Source: Maridesulfovibrio ferrireducens
Lineage (GTDB): Bacteria; Desulfobacterota; Desulfovibrionia; Desulfovibrionales; Desulfovibrionaceae
NCBI RefSeq assembly: GCF_016342405.1
Contig: NZ_JAEINN010000016.1
Span: 55,969-119,968 of the forward strand
Direction of reading: 5' to 3'
DNA length: 64,000 bases
In this document: in pieces, positions 1 through 9,260 of the stretch
Numbering within the stretch: position 1 is the stretch's first letter
Layout: each line of letters begins with the position of its first letter
The notes under the pieces: generated by a model
Database searches by the model: none
The model's input: only the letters and a program-made list of their open reading frames with translations
Told to the model about the DNA's origin: nothing
Program-made: the position numbers and the translations under genes

Positions 1-1310
1 GGAATACTTCCGACCTGACCAAAAACCTTGTTTCCGAAGCACAATATGCAGGAGGTTACTACTACTCCCTCCTGCTGGTTATCTCAGAAGTATTTGTTAC
101 GACATTTCTGTATGCGACTCTCTTAGTTGTAAACTACAAAATAACTTTAGCAATCACAGTTTTTCTAGGAATAATGGTTCTTTTTCTAATCAAAACAGTC
201 TCAACATTAATTAAAAAAGAAGGACTTAAGCGTAACGATTTCCAACAAGTTTTCTACAGAGTCATTAATGAATCTTTTGGAAATTTGAAGTTCATCAAAC
301 TTCTTTCCTGCGAAGATTCCACTATCAAATCTCTGGACAAAGCAGGCGACGGACTGACAAAAGCCACAATAATGAACGCCACCTATAATACAATTCCTCG
401 CCTTTCGCTTGAATGCATCGGGTTTTCTTTACTCATTGCCGCCATTGTCTGTGCCATCCATTACAATATGGAAGTACAACAAATTATTCCAATTCTCTCG
501 CTTTATGCTCTGGCAATGTACCGTTTACTTCCGTCTGTGAACAGGATCCTAAGCGGATATAACAACATGATTTACTTTAATAAAACGCTAGAACTTGTGC
601 TTGCGGACTACCAGATAGACACACATAAACTAGGATCTGCGCCTCTCACATATAATAAAAATATTACGCTAAACAACCTATCATTCAAGTATGATGAAAA
701 TATCATACTGGAAAATATTAATCTCACCATTAAAAAAGGTGAGAAGATTGCATTTATAGGTGAAAGCGGCGCGGGAAAAAGCACTTTAGCCGACATCGTT
801 ATCGGGATGTATACGTCTTTTTCCGGAAAATTCGCAGTTGACGATATACCTCTGACAGAGAAGAATCTTCTTTCATGGCGGGTAAAAATTGGGTATATCC
901 CGCAATCCATCTACTTATTCGACTCAACAGTTGCGCAAAATGTAACTTTTGGACGAGCATATGATGAAGAAAAAGTTAAAAACGCGCTGGATAAGGCTGA
1001 ATTGACCACGTTCCTTAATAAGCACAACGGAATCAATACGCAGGTGGGTGAAAACGGAGCCCAGCTATCCGGGGGACAAAAACAAAGAATAGCTATTGCC
1101 AGAGCTTTATACGGAGAACCTGATGTTCTGGTTCTGGATGAAGCAACCTCGGCGTTGGATAAAGAGACGGAAGGAAAAATTATGCAACGTATTTTCAAAG
1201 TAAGTGAAGACAAGACTCTGATAATAATCGCGCACAGACTTTCGACAATAAAACAGTGCGACAAAGTATATAAAATCGACAATAAAGGCATCAGCCTTGT
1301 CACAACATAG
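1..1310 (+). CDS. ABC transporter, fused permease/ATPase (PglK/MsbA-like), 5'-truncated by window edge
   Basis: The reading frame is open from base 3, so the true start lies before the window; about 435 residues are visible. The N-terminal visible part carries hydrophobic segments of the transmembrane domain. The C-terminal nucleotide-binding domain has Walker A GESGAGKST, signature LSGGQKQR, Walker B VLVLDEATSALD and the H-loop AHRLST. This is the half-transporter layout of lipid-linked oligosaccharide or lipid A flippases such as PglK and MsbA. Its place directly upstream of pseudaminic acid genes makes export or flipping of a lipid-linked glycan the likely job. The substrate cannot be read from the sequence. 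It ends 24 bases before pseB and is probably co-transcribed with it. Confidence 0.9.
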   Translation, partial: NTSDLTKNLVSEAQYAGGYYYSLLLVISEVFVTTFLYATLLVVNYKITLAITVFLGIMVLFLIKTVSTLIKKEGLKRNDFQQVFYRVINESFGNLKFIKLLSCEDSTIKSLDKAGDGLTKATIMNATYNTIPRLSLECIGFSLLIAAIVCAIHYNMEVQQIIPILSLYALAMYRLLPSVNRILSGYNNMIYFNKTLELVLADYQIDTHKLGSAPLTYNKNITLNNLSFKYDENIILENINLTIKKGEKIAFIGESGAGKSTLADIVIGMYTSFSGKFAVDDIPLTEKNLLSWRVKIGYIPQSIYLFDSTVAQNVTFGRAYDEEKVKNALDKAELTTFLNKHNGINTQVGENGAQLSGGQKQRIAIARALYGEPDVLVLDEATSALDKETEGKIMQRIFKVSEDKTLIIIAHRLSTIKQCDKVYKIDNKGISLVTT

Positions 1311-1334
1311 AACCCTATTTCTTAAGGAGCAATA

Positions 1335-2327
1335 ATGTTTAATAATAAAAGTATCCTGATCACTGGCGGAACCGGATCTTTCGGACATAAATGTACTGAA
1401 ATGCTTTTAAAGAAGTTCTCTCCCAAAAGAGTCATTATCTACAGCCGTGACGAATTTAAACAGTATGAAATGGCACGTAAATTTTCTGCTAAAGAGTTCC
1501 CATGCATGCGTTATTTCATCGGCGACGTAAGGGATAAAGAAAGACTGTACCGTGCATTTAAAGGCGTAGACTACGTCATTCATGCCGCTGCCATGAAGCA
1601 GGTTCCTGCATCGGAATATAACCCCTTTGAAGCGATCAAGACAAACGTCCTCGGTGCACAAAACATCATCAACACCGCTATTGATGTGGGTGTTAAAAAA
1701 GTTATTGCACTCAGCACCGACAAAGCCGTAAGTCCCGCAAATCTTTACGGAGCTACAAAACTTTGCTCTGATAAACTTTTTGTAGCAGGCAATCTCTACG
1801 CAGGTGCCGGCGAAACCCAATTCAGTGTAGTTCGTTACGGTAACGTCGTCGGAAGTCGCGGAAGTGTTATTCCTTTATTCCTTAAACAAAAAGAAACCGG
1901 AACCCTGACCATTACAGACCCCCGCATGACCCGTTTCTGGATAACTCTTGAACAATCCGTAAACTTTGTTCTTGATGGGTTTGAAAGAATGGTAGGCGGA
2001 GAAATTTTCGTACAGAAAATCCCCAGTATGAACATGGTCGACCTTGCCAAAGCAATGGGTCCTGATTGCGAAATTAAACATATCGGAATCCGCCCCGGCG
2101 AAAAGCTTCATGAAGTAATGATCTCAGCTGACGACTCAAGAAATACATCAGAGTTTGATAATTACTATGTAATTAAACCTGACTCTGAATTCATGAAGAC
2201 CAAATATAATCAGATTGGTGGAAAACCGGTTCAAGAAGAATTTGTATACAGTTCGGATAAAAACACTGAATGGATTGATGGCGAAGACCTTTTGAAGATG
2301 ATCTCCACCCTTCAGATTGAAAAATAG
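1335..2327 (+). CDS. pseB: UDP-N-acetylglucosamine 4,6-dehydratase (inverting), PseB
   Basis: This is the first enzyme of pseudaminic acid synthesis. It converts UDP-GlcNAc to UDP-2-acetamido-2,6-dideoxy-beta-L-arabino-hexos-4-ulose in the cytoplasm. The 330-residue extended SDR protein starts with the Rossmann motif GGTGSFG near residue 11, followed by AAAMKQVPA, STDKAV and a YGATK catalytic block, all in the arrangement of PseB/FlaA1. The length is standard. AAGGAG precedes the ATG at good spacing. The stop lies 9 bases before pseC, so the two are surely co-transcribed. This stretch is visibly less AT-rich than the genes after pseF. Confidence 0.95.
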   Translation: MFNNKSILITGGTGSFGHKCTEMLLKKFSPKRVIIYSRDEFKQYEMARKFSAKEFPCMRYFIGDVRDKERLYRAFKGVDYVIHAAAMKQVPASEYNPFEAIKTNVLGAQNIINTAIDVGVKKVIALSTDKAVSPANLYGATKLCSDKLFVAGNLYAGAGETQFSVVRYGNVVGSRGSVIPLFLKQKETGTLTITDPRMTRFWITLEQSVNFVLDGFERMVGGEIFVQKIPSMNMVDLAKAMGPDCEIKHIGIRPGEKLHEVMISADDSRNTSEFDNYYVIKPDSEFMKTKYNQIGGKPVQEEFVYSSDKNTEWIDGEDLLKMISTLQIEK

Positions 2328-2336
2328 AGAAAAATT

Positions 2337-3485
2337 ATGGGTAATCCCAAAAAAATACCTTATGGATGTCAATCTATAGACGAACACGACTTGAAGGCTG
2401 TTGCTGACGCCCTAACTTCCGGATGGCTCACCACCGGCCCCAAAGTCTCTGAGTTCGAACAGGCCATTGCCAAGCTCTCCAATGTTGCGCATGGAGTTGC
2501 AGTGAACAGCGGAACAGCCGCTCTGCACGCCGCGATGTATGCCTTTGAAGTCAAAGAAGGAGACGAAGTCATTGTTCCTCCTATGACATTTGCAGCTTCG
2601 GCAAACTGCGTTGCATATATGGGCGCAACTCCGATCTTCGCCGACGTCGACCCGGATACACTGCTGATCTCTCCTGAAAAAGTTGAACAACTCATAACTC
2701 CGAAGACCAAAGGGATTATTGCCGTAGACTATGCTGGTCAGCCCTGCGATTATGACGCGCTTAGAACGATTGCAGACAAACACGGCCTATTCCTCGCTGC
2801 CGATGCCTGTCATAGCATCGGAGGCAACCTGAACGGAAAAATGGTCGGATCTCTTGCGGACATTTCACTCTATAGCTTCCACCCGGTTAAACACATGACC
2901 ACGGGCGAAGGCGGAATGGCCGTTACCGATAATCCAGAATATGACAGACGCATGCGCATTTTCCGCAATCATGGAATAACAGCTGATTTCAGACAACGGG
3001 ACGGCTGGTTCTATGAGATGGAAGACCTCGGGTTCAACTACAGACTGACAGATTTCCAGTGTGCACTGGGACTCAGTCAGCTCGAAAAGCTTGAACAATG
3101 GATAGAAAGAAGACGTGAAATAGCAGACCTCTATGCTCACGAATTTGCTGAAATAAAAGAGTTAGCTCCTTTAGGCCTCAGACCCGGAGCCCATCACGCT
3201 TATCATCTGTACGTGATCAGACTAAAAGGCTCTGACTGCGCTCCTAAACGCAAGGCATTGTTTGACTATCTTCGTGAAAACGGCCTTGGAGTTCAGGTTC
3301 ACTATATTCCGGTACATATGCACCCGTACTACCAAAAAACATTCGGTACCCATGAAGGCATGTGCCCGGTTGCAGAAGAAGCTTACAACGGAATCATTTC
3401 GTTACCGATGTTTCCATTGATGGAAGACGCTGATGTTCGGTCAGTCACTTCAACAATTAAAACCTTTCTTGCAGGAAATCTCTAA
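2337..3485 (+). CDS. pseC: UDP-4-amino-4,6-dideoxy-N-acetyl-beta-L-altrosamine transaminase, PseC
   Basis: This is a PLP-dependent aminotransferase of the DegT/DnrJ/EryC1 family, acting on the PseB product to install the 4-amino group. The 382-residue protein has the family landmarks: NSGTAALHAA near 57-66, PPMTFAASAN near 81, DACHSIG near 156, and the PLP lysine in HPVKHMTTGEGG at about K185. The HPVK sequence and the neighbours point to PseC rather than other DegT enzymes. It is followed 2 bases later by pseF, which implies translational coupling. Confidence 0.95.
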   Translation: MGNPKKIPYGCQSIDEHDLKAVADALTSGWLTTGPKVSEFEQAIAKLSNVAHGVAVNSGTAALHAAMYAFEVKEGDEVIVPPMTFAASANCVAYMGATPIFADVDPDTLLISPEKVEQLITPKTKGIIAVDYAGQPCDYDALRTIADKHGLFLAADACHSIGGNLNGKMVGSLADISLYSFHPVKHMTTGEGGMAVTDNPEYDRRMRIFRNHGITADFRQRDGWFYEMEDLGFNYRLTDFQCALGLSQLEKLEQWIERRREIADLYAHEFAEIKELAPLGLRPGAHHAYHLYVIRLKGSDCAPKRKALFDYLRENGLGVQVHYIPVHMHPYYQKTFGTHEGMCPVAEEAYNGIISLPMFPLMEDADVRSVTSTIKTFLAGNL

Positions 3486-3487
3486 TT

Positions 3488-4174
3488 ATGAATGTAGCCA
3501 TTATACCAGCTCGTGGTGGAAGCAAGCGTATTAAAAATAAGAATGTTAAAATGTTTTCCGGCAATCCCATTATGCACTACTCAATTAAAGCTGCAATCGA
3601 CAGCAAGCTATTTGACCAAGTTATTGTGTCTACCGACTCTGAGCTTATTGCAAATACAGCTAAAGATTTAGGAGCATCCGTTCCTTTTATGCGACCAGCC
3701 GAATTATCTGATGATCACACGGCAACAGCTCCAGTTATCACCCATACACTTGAATGGCTCTTGAAAAACGGCTTCAATCCAGAATTCGCCTGCTGTATAT
3801 ATGCAACAGCTCCTTTTGTCAGAACCACAGACCTGATTGAGGGCTTTAAACTTGTAAAAGAGGGAAAAACTTCATCATCCTTTGCTGTCACATCTTTTCC
3901 ATTTCCGATTCAAAGAGCATTAAAAATAACATCTGACGATCAGCTTGAAATGTTTTGGCCCGAACATGAGAACACTCGGTCACAGGACTTACCCGAAGCA
4001 TACCACGATGCAGGGCAATTTTACTGGATAAATTGCCAAAGCTTTATAAAAGAACCAAGATTTTATACTAATGAGTCACGCCCTGTTATTCTTCCTAGAC
4101 ATCTAGTGCAGGATATTGACACTCTTGAGGATTGGGAAACAGCTGAGTTTATGTATAAACTTTTAAACCGCTAA
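3488..4174 (+). CDS. pseF: Pseudaminic acid cytidylyltransferase, PseF
   Basis: The enzyme activates pseudaminic acid with CTP to CMP-Pse, the donor used by glycosyltransferases. The 228-residue protein has the CMP-sialic acid synthetase N-terminus AIIPARGGSKRIKNKN at residues 4-19, then VSTDSE near 51 and the family's central ATAPF and C-terminal DIDT segments. Its size matches PseF. It sits 2 bases after pseC and 24 bases before pseG. CMP-Neu or CMP-legionaminate synthetase is the alternative, but the flanking pseB, pseC and pseG make Pse much more likely. Confidence 0.93.
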   Translation: MNVAIIPARGGSKRIKNKNVKMFSGNPIMHYSIKAAIDSKLFDQVIVSTDSELIANTAKDLGASVPFMRPAELSDDHTATAPVITHTLEWLLKNGFNPEFACCIYATAPFVRTTDLIEGFKLVKEGKTSSSFAVTSFPFPIQRALKITSDDQLEMFWPEHENTRSQDLPEAYHDAGQFYWINCQSFIKEPRFYTNESRPVILPRHLVQDIDTLEDWETAEFMYKLLNR

Positions 4175-4198
4175 CAAAACAAATCTCAAAAGGTAAAT

Positions 4199-5266
4199 AT
4201 GACTGTTTCTCTTAAAGATGAAAACTTAATAATCCGGGCCGACGCAAATCCTAACATCGGCATAGGACATGTCATGCGTTGCCTTGCTCTTGCACAGGAG
4301 TGGGTTAAGAGAGGCGGGAAAGCCATTCTTGTCGGGAATATTGAGAGTAAAGAATTAATTAAAAAAATTAACGAATTTCAAGTCGACTTTCTACCCTTGC
4401 AACAATCATATCCTGATTCAGATTCTGATATGACTCTGCTATTAAAAGAAGCGAGAAAATCACCTTCAAAAAGCTGGATTATTCTAGATGGTTATTTTTT
4501 TGATTCTGCTTACCAAAAACAGCTTTATACGCATTTTAAAAAAATAATTTTAGTAGACGATTACAATCACTTGGAGAAATACTTCGCGTCAATAATTCTG
4601 AATCAAAATCTTGGTTCTGAAGATATCAAATACAAAACAAACGAAAATTCTATAGTCTTAGCTGGCGCTAAATACGCAATGCTCAGAGATGAGTTTAGAC
4701 AAAAAGTGCAATGTAAAAAGGAAACACAAGATCTTAAACCTCAAATATTAATAAGTATGGGAGGAGCTGATATTGATAACATCTCGCTTAAGGTCCTTAC
4801 TGCTTTACAATATTTCTCAGACAAAATTAAAATAATATTAGTCGTTGGCCCTGCTAACCCACATACTAAAGCACTTAATACTTATGCGGAAAAACACGCA
4901 AATACACTTCGCATAAAATCAAATGTTAACAATATGGCAAAGCTAATTAGAGAAGCAAATGTCGTAATTAGTGCAGGAGGATCTTCATGCTTTGAATTCT
5001 GCTCACAAGGCAAACCAATAATCACAATAATCACTGCAAATAATCAAACGGGCCTTGCTACAGCATTAGAAAAAGCAGGAGTATCAATAAATATCGGTAA
5101 ATTTGATGCTTCCTCTAAACTAAGAATAATTGAATCTTTGAAACTTTTTTTTACAACGCCAGACCTTTATACATCTATGGGACAAAAAGCAAAAAAGATT
5201 GTCGACGGCAAAGGAACAGAAAGAATAATCGACGCAATAACAATTCAGTCAGGAAAAATATCATGA
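4199..5266 (+). CDS. pseG: UDP-2,4-diacetamido-2,4,6-trideoxy-beta-L-altropyranose hydrolase, PseG
   Basis: PseG removes UDP from the bis-acylated altrose derivative to give the 6-deoxy-AltdiNAc substrate of PseI. The N-terminus IRADANPNIGIGHVMRC contains the GxGHxxR signature; H24 matches the catalytic histidine known in Campylobacter PseG. The C-terminal half carries ISMGGAD and ISAGGSSCFEF, as in MurG-like GT-B hydrolases. At 355 residues it is somewhat long for the family, but no GNAT domain is fused, so it does not supply the missing PseH activity. The 3' end overlaps the next gene by 4 bases (ATGA). Confidence 0.92.
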   Translation: MTVSLKDENLIIRADANPNIGIGHVMRCLALAQEWVKRGGKAILVGNIESKELIKKINEFQVDFLPLQQSYPDSDSDMTLLLKEARKSPSKSWIILDGYFFDSAYQKQLYTHFKKIILVDDYNHLEKYFASIILNQNLGSEDIKYKTNENSIVLAGAKYAMLRDEFRQKVQCKKETQDLKPQILISMGGADIDNISLKVLTALQYFSDKIKIILVVGPANPHTKALNTYAEKHANTLRIKSNVNNMAKLIREANVVISAGGSSCFEFCSQGKPIITIITANNQTGLATALEKAGVSINIGKFDASSKLRIIESLKLFFTTPDLYTSMGQKAKKIVDGKGTERIIDAITIQSGKIS

Positions 5267-5910
5267 AAAAATGGCAAGGCCTTATATATCCAGATATTAA
5301 TCTTATTCGCTTTTTTTATAAAAATAGACTTCATACCGAAAAAGGAAATGTTCTTGAAATTGGATGCGGTCATGGTAACAATCTTAGACTTTTCGCCGAA
5401 AATGGCTGGAATGTGACCGGTACAGATATTTGCAGCAACTCCATTGCTGCAGCCAAAAGCAACTTTGAGCAATTTGACGTTAATTCTCTTTTTATAGAAG
5501 GACTTTTAGCTGAAATATCTACAAAACTAGAAAATAAATATGATTCTGTAATACTACCTAACGTAATTAATTACATGAGTATTAAAGAAATTAAAGACAC
5601 TTTCGACTTTGTTTCTAAAGTTCTAAAAAAAGATGGATTCTTCTTTTTAATTACACGCCATACCTCAGATTTTAGATGTGGATTCGGTGATCAAATTGGA
5701 AAAAACCAATGGAAACTTAATTCAGACACGACAGGCGAAAAAGGTACCTCTCAATTATTCTTTGAGGAATGGGAAATAAAAGACCTTGTTCAAAAACACA
5801 TTAAACTGAAAGAAGAAAGCTTAATTATTTTAAGGCGTACCTTTGATGAAATACAAAAAGAAATGAAAATTTTTAACGCTGACACAATCATTTACGGCAA
5901 AAAGCTGTAA
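5263..5910 (+). CDS. Class I SAM-dependent methyltransferase
   Basis: This 215-residue protein has the class I motif LEIGCGHGNNL near residues 31-41 and the acidic post-II residue in GTDICSNSI near 53. It overlaps pseG by 4 bases, so translation is coupled. In many pse loci this slot holds pseH, an acetyltransferase, but nothing here resembles GNAT. By context it probably methylates a sugar or a glycan intermediate; the acceptor is unknown. The gene is markedly AT-rich compared with pseB and pseC. Confidence 0.8.
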   Translation: MKKWQGLIYPDINLIRFFYKNRLHTEKGNVLEIGCGHGNNLRLFAENGWNVTGTDICSNSIAAAKSNFEQFDVNSLFIEGLLAEISTKLENKYDSVILPNVINYMSIKEIKDTFDFVSKVLKKDGFFFLITRHTSDFRCGFGDQIGKNQWKLNSDTTGEKGTSQLFFEEWEIKDLVQKHIKLKEESLIILRRTFDEIQKEMKIFNADTIIYGKKL

Positions 5911-5934
5911 GCACTCGCTTGGAGGAATAATATT

Positions 5935-6681
5935 TTGATTTGTGCGATAATGCAACCAACCTACCTTTCATGGGTAGGATATTTTGATTTAATAGACCAA
6001 GTCGATACTTTTGTTTTTTTTGACAATGTAATTTTTGACAAAAGAAGCTGGCAACAACGTAATAGGATATTAACTCCTAGGGGATTAGAATTTCTAACAA
6101 TCCCTATTTCTTCAAAGGGAGCATATAAACAACTCATTAACGAAACAAAAATAGAATCAGCCCATTTTGTACAAAAACATCTTCGTACAATAAAAAATAA
6201 CTACTCTAAGGCTGCCTACTACAATGATTTTTATGATGAATTCTGTATTGTTATGAAAGATCTTTCACAATCTTTATCCCTCTCAGAGCTAAATATCGGC
6301 CTAATAAAGTGGTTTTGCACAAAATTTGGAATAACGACTAACTTTATTACATCATCAAAATTGAACACAACAGGCAATAGGTCTAAATTATTAGTGGACA
6401 TCTTGAATAAGGTCAAAAGCAACGAATATATAACTCCCCCCGGAAGCATTAATTACATTGTTGAAGACAAAGAAATATTCGATTCAAACTCCATAAATGT
6501 CTACGTTCAAAACTATGTTCCTTATGAATATCGCCAGACAGTATCAGGCTTTACTCCATACGCATCTGCCCTAGATTTACTTTTAAATGCCGGACCTGAT
6601 TGTTTAAAAATAATTAGACAAGGAAGATCACCAAACACAGCGCTAGAAGAATATTGCCAAGAAAAAAATACAACTAATTAA
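5935..6681 (+). CDS. WbqC-like family protein
   Basis: The TTG start at 5935 is set by a strong upstream GGAGGAATAA. It gives MICAIMQPTYLSWVGYFD, the hallmark N-terminus of the WbqC-like family (MxPxYxPWxGYF). FFDNVIFDKRSWQQRN follows, also typical. WbqC-like proteins occur in O-antigen and flagellar glycosylation loci, but their biochemical role is not established. Length (248 residues) is usual. Its position inside the pse cluster between a methyltransferase and pseI implies a role in building or modifying the same glycan. Confidence 0.85.
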   Translation: MICAIMQPTYLSWVGYFDLIDQVDTFVFFDNVIFDKRSWQQRNRILTPRGLEFLTIPISSKGAYKQLINETKIESAHFVQKHLRTIKNNYSKAAYYNDFYDEFCIVMKDLSQSLSLSELNIGLIKWFCTKFGITTNFITSSKLNTTGNRSKLLVDILNKVKSNEYITPPGSINYIVEDKEIFDSNSINVYVQNYVPYEYRQTVSGFTPYASALDLLLNAGPDCLKIIRQGRSPNTALEEYCQEKNTTN

Positions 6682-6695
6682 GCTAAAAACTAAAC

Positions 6696-6732
6696 AGACC
6701 ATATCACCCACTATCCTATAAAAATATGGTCT
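6696..6732. repeat. Perfect 9-bp inverted repeat upstream of pseI
   Basis: AGACCATAT at 6696-6704 is repeated inverted as ATATGGTCT at 6724-6732, separated by 19 bases. No T-run follows, so it is not an intrinsic terminator. It ends 25 bases before the pseI start and could be an operator or a leader hairpin. Confidence 0.45.
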
Positions 6733-6757
6733 CCACAAACTTCGAAAGAGAAATAAA

Positions 6758-7807
6758 ATGAATACTTTTAATATTAAAGATCGCCACATCGGCCCAGGAC
6801 ATCCAACATATATAATCGCTGAGATGTCTGCGAATCATAACCAAAATTTTGATGCAGCTGTTGAGCTTATTCATATCGCCAAAGAATGCGGCGTCGATGC
6901 AATTAAAATACAAACTTACACGCCTGATACCATCACACTGGATTGTGACAATGAATATTTCAAAATAGGTAAAGGAACCATATGGGAAGGACAAACACTC
7001 CATTCTCTTTACGGTACAGCTTACACCCCGTGGGAGTGGCAGCCTAAACTTAAAAAAATTGCTGACAATCTTGGTCTTGATTTTTTCTCGACTCCATTCG
7101 ATGCTTCGGCTGTCGATTTTCTAGAAGAAATGGATGTACCTGTTTACAAAATTGCCTCTTTTGAACTTGTAGATATTCCATTAATAAAAAAAGTAGCCGC
7201 CACCCAAAAACCAGTCATTATGTCCACCGGTATGGGTACGTTATCCGAAATAGATGAAGCGGTAACCGCATTTCGCCAAGCAGGCGGAACAGATCTTATT
7301 TTATTAAAATGCACCAGCGCCTATCCGGCTCCTCCTGAATCCATGAATCTGCATACCATTATGAATATGCAGGAAACTTTCGGAGTTCCGTGCGGCCTCT
7401 CTGATCATTCGCTTGGAATAGAAATTCCTGTAGCGGCTGTTGCTTTAGGAGCCTGTGTTATTGAAAAGCACTTCATAAAATCAAGATCAGACGGAGGCCC
7501 CGACAGCTCTTTCTCACTTGAAGCTGAAGAACTGAAAGCAATGGTCATCTCCATAAGGAACGCAGAAAAAGCTTTAGGAAAAGTGCAATACCAAATAACC
7601 GAAAAAGAAAAAGCCGGAAGGGTTTTCAGAAAATCTATTTTTGCAAGTAAAGATATAGCCCAAGGCGAGTCAGTAACATCTCAAAACATCAAATGTGTAA
7701 GACCTAACAATGGTTTGCACACTCGTCATTTCGAAGAAATAATTGGTAAACTTGCCTTGAGTAACATAAAAAAAGGCACCCCTATACATTGGAATCTCTT
7801 AAGCTAA
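6758..7807 (+). CDS. pseI: Pseudaminic acid synthase, PseI
   Basis: PseI condenses phosphoenolpyruvate with 2,4-diacetamido-2,4,6-trideoxy-L-altrose to make pseudaminic acid. The 349-residue protein has the NeuB-type TIM barrel: YIIAEMSANHNQNF near residue 19, AIKIQTYTP near 48, FSTPFD near 108, SDHS near 219. A C-terminal SAF (antifreeze-like) domain of about 60 residues begins at FRKSIFASKDI. Sequence style (EMSANHN) favours PseI over NeuB or LegI. It is separated from pseG by two AT-rich genes and preceded by an inverted repeat. Confidence 0.94.
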   Translation: MNTFNIKDRHIGPGHPTYIIAEMSANHNQNFDAAVELIHIAKECGVDAIKIQTYTPDTITLDCDNEYFKIGKGTIWEGQTLHSLYGTAYTPWEWQPKLKKIADNLGLDFFSTPFDASAVDFLEEMDVPVYKIASFELVDIPLIKKVAATQKPVIMSTGMGTLSEIDEAVTAFRQAGGTDLILLKCTSAYPAPPESMNLHTIMNMQETFGVPCGLSDHSLGIEIPVAAVALGACVIEKHFIKSRSDGGPDSSFSLEAEELKAMVISIRNAEKALGKVQYQITEKEKAGRVFRKSIFASKDIAQGESVTSQNIKCVRPNNGLHTRHFEEIIGKLALSNIKKGTPIHWNLLS

Positions 7808-7847
7808 AAACAGTATAAGATTAGTTATATCTTCTATCGGGAACAAT

Positions 7848-9260
7848 ATGGAAAAAACTACCATTCTTATTTTAAGCCGCGGAAGGCTTGATGCAGCTCT
7901 TATAGAAGCAATTCATCTGCTAAAAAAAGAACACAATATCATTGTCATCGCGGATAAATCCAATATTAACAGGTACCAACAGATAAAAGATATCACGATT
8001 ATACCAGCCCTAGAAAGGCAAGATATTTATAAAAAGCTAACTGAAGAACAACTCATAGACATTAAAACTATTGAAAAAAAACTAGGATTAAACTGCTATG
8101 AGTTTAACATCAATTACCTATTATACAGAAAATTTGTCAGCAGATATGGTGTAACAAATATCCACAAAGAAACAAACGAGCATATCCCTCAGCAAGTTTA
8201 TTTCTACTACAATTTCTTCTTAAAAATAATACAAGAACATAATGTTGACTACGCTTTTTGTGAAACTTTGGACTTAATAGATTCAATGATTATTAGCAGA
8301 ATGGCGGAAAAAGGCTTTATAAAAAAAATGTTTGAACGTGGTGTAATGTCTGTTGGAGGGGAGTTAAGATTATACATTGCGACCGGTCAACACAGACGAA
8401 GCTCTAGAATTGAATGGATACTTAACAACAGCCATCTTTCTGAAGAATCCATGATATGGGCAATTGCAACTGTCTCTAAATATAAAAAAGATAGGCTGAC
8501 AAGCAAATATGATGATTACTATGTAAAAATATCAGGACTACTTCCCCGTTATTCTTTTCACCAAATATTAAATAAAATTAAAAGAATCATCAATGGAGAG
8601 ACTCTTCTACCTGCAATAATAAAGCTTAAAAACAGAATACTTTCTGCAAAATATTTTTCTAAAAAAATACCTGATGGCAAAATAATATGCTATTTCCTGC
8701 AATTAACACCTGAAGCGACTATGTGCTCACAGGCTCCAGAGTATGCAAATCAAGAACACATGCTTGAACAAATTGCGATTCATGGCAAATGCGGGTATAC
8801 ACTTGCCATAAAAGAACACCCGGTTTGCTATGGTAACAGAGCTCCATCTTTCTATAAAGAATTGGCTCTTCTCCCAAATGTTGTTTTGCTTCCTCCATCA
8901 TATCCGACTCGTGATCTAATTCTAAAAAGTGAAGCGGTTATTACCGCAACAGGAACAACCGCCGGCCTTGAGGCAGTTGCAACCGGCAAACCTGTTCTTT
9001 GCCTCGGAGCACCATATTACAACCTTTGTGGTAACAACATCCGTTTAGAAAAACCGCAAGATGTATGGAGCGCGATTGAAAACATACAATTCACTGAAGA
9101 TGCACAACTAAAATTTCTTGCATCACTCCATCAAGCCACATACGAACACCCACAGTTCGGATCTACAGAAGAATACCAAAAAGCTAAAGGAATTGGTGAT
9201 GTCATTGCCAGAGCTCTTGATGATGAAATTAAACTATATGAATCTGGAGTTTTAAAGTGA
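7848..9260 (+). CDS. Capsule-polysaccharide-type GT-B-like protein, function uncertain
   Basis: The 470-residue protein has no signal peptide. Its C-terminal half resembles the Capsule_synth (KpsS/KpsC-like) group: KEHPVCYG near residue 325, a PPSYPTRDLI segment, then ATGTTAGLEAVATGKPVLCLG near 366, a glycine-rich nucleotide-sugar loop. The N-terminal third is not recognisable to me. A glycosyltransferase for this glycan, possibly transferring Pse, is plausible from its position right after pseI, but this is inference. Its stop overlaps the GTG start of the next gene by 4 bases. Confidence 0.6.
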   Translation: MEKTTILILSRGRLDAALIEAIHLLKKEHNIIVIADKSNINRYQQIKDITIIPALERQDIYKKLTEEQLIDIKTIEKKLGLNCYEFNINYLLYRKFVSRYGVTNIHKETNEHIPQQVYFYYNFFLKIIQEHNVDYAFCETLDLIDSMIISRMAEKGFIKKMFERGVMSVGGELRLYIATGQHRRSSRIEWILNNSHLSEESMIWAIATVSKYKKDRLTSKYDDYYVKISGLLPRYSFHQILNKIKRIINGETLLPAIIKLKNRILSAKYFSKKIPDGKIICYFLQLTPEATMCSQAPEYANQEHMLEQIAIHGKCGYTLAIKEHPVCYGNRAPSFYKELALLPNVVLLPPSYPTRDLILKSEAVITATGTTAGLEAVATGKPVLCLGAPYYNLCGNNIRLEKPQDVWSAIENIQFTEDAQLKFLASLHQATYEHPQFGSTEEYQKAKGIGDVIARALDDEIKLYESGVLK

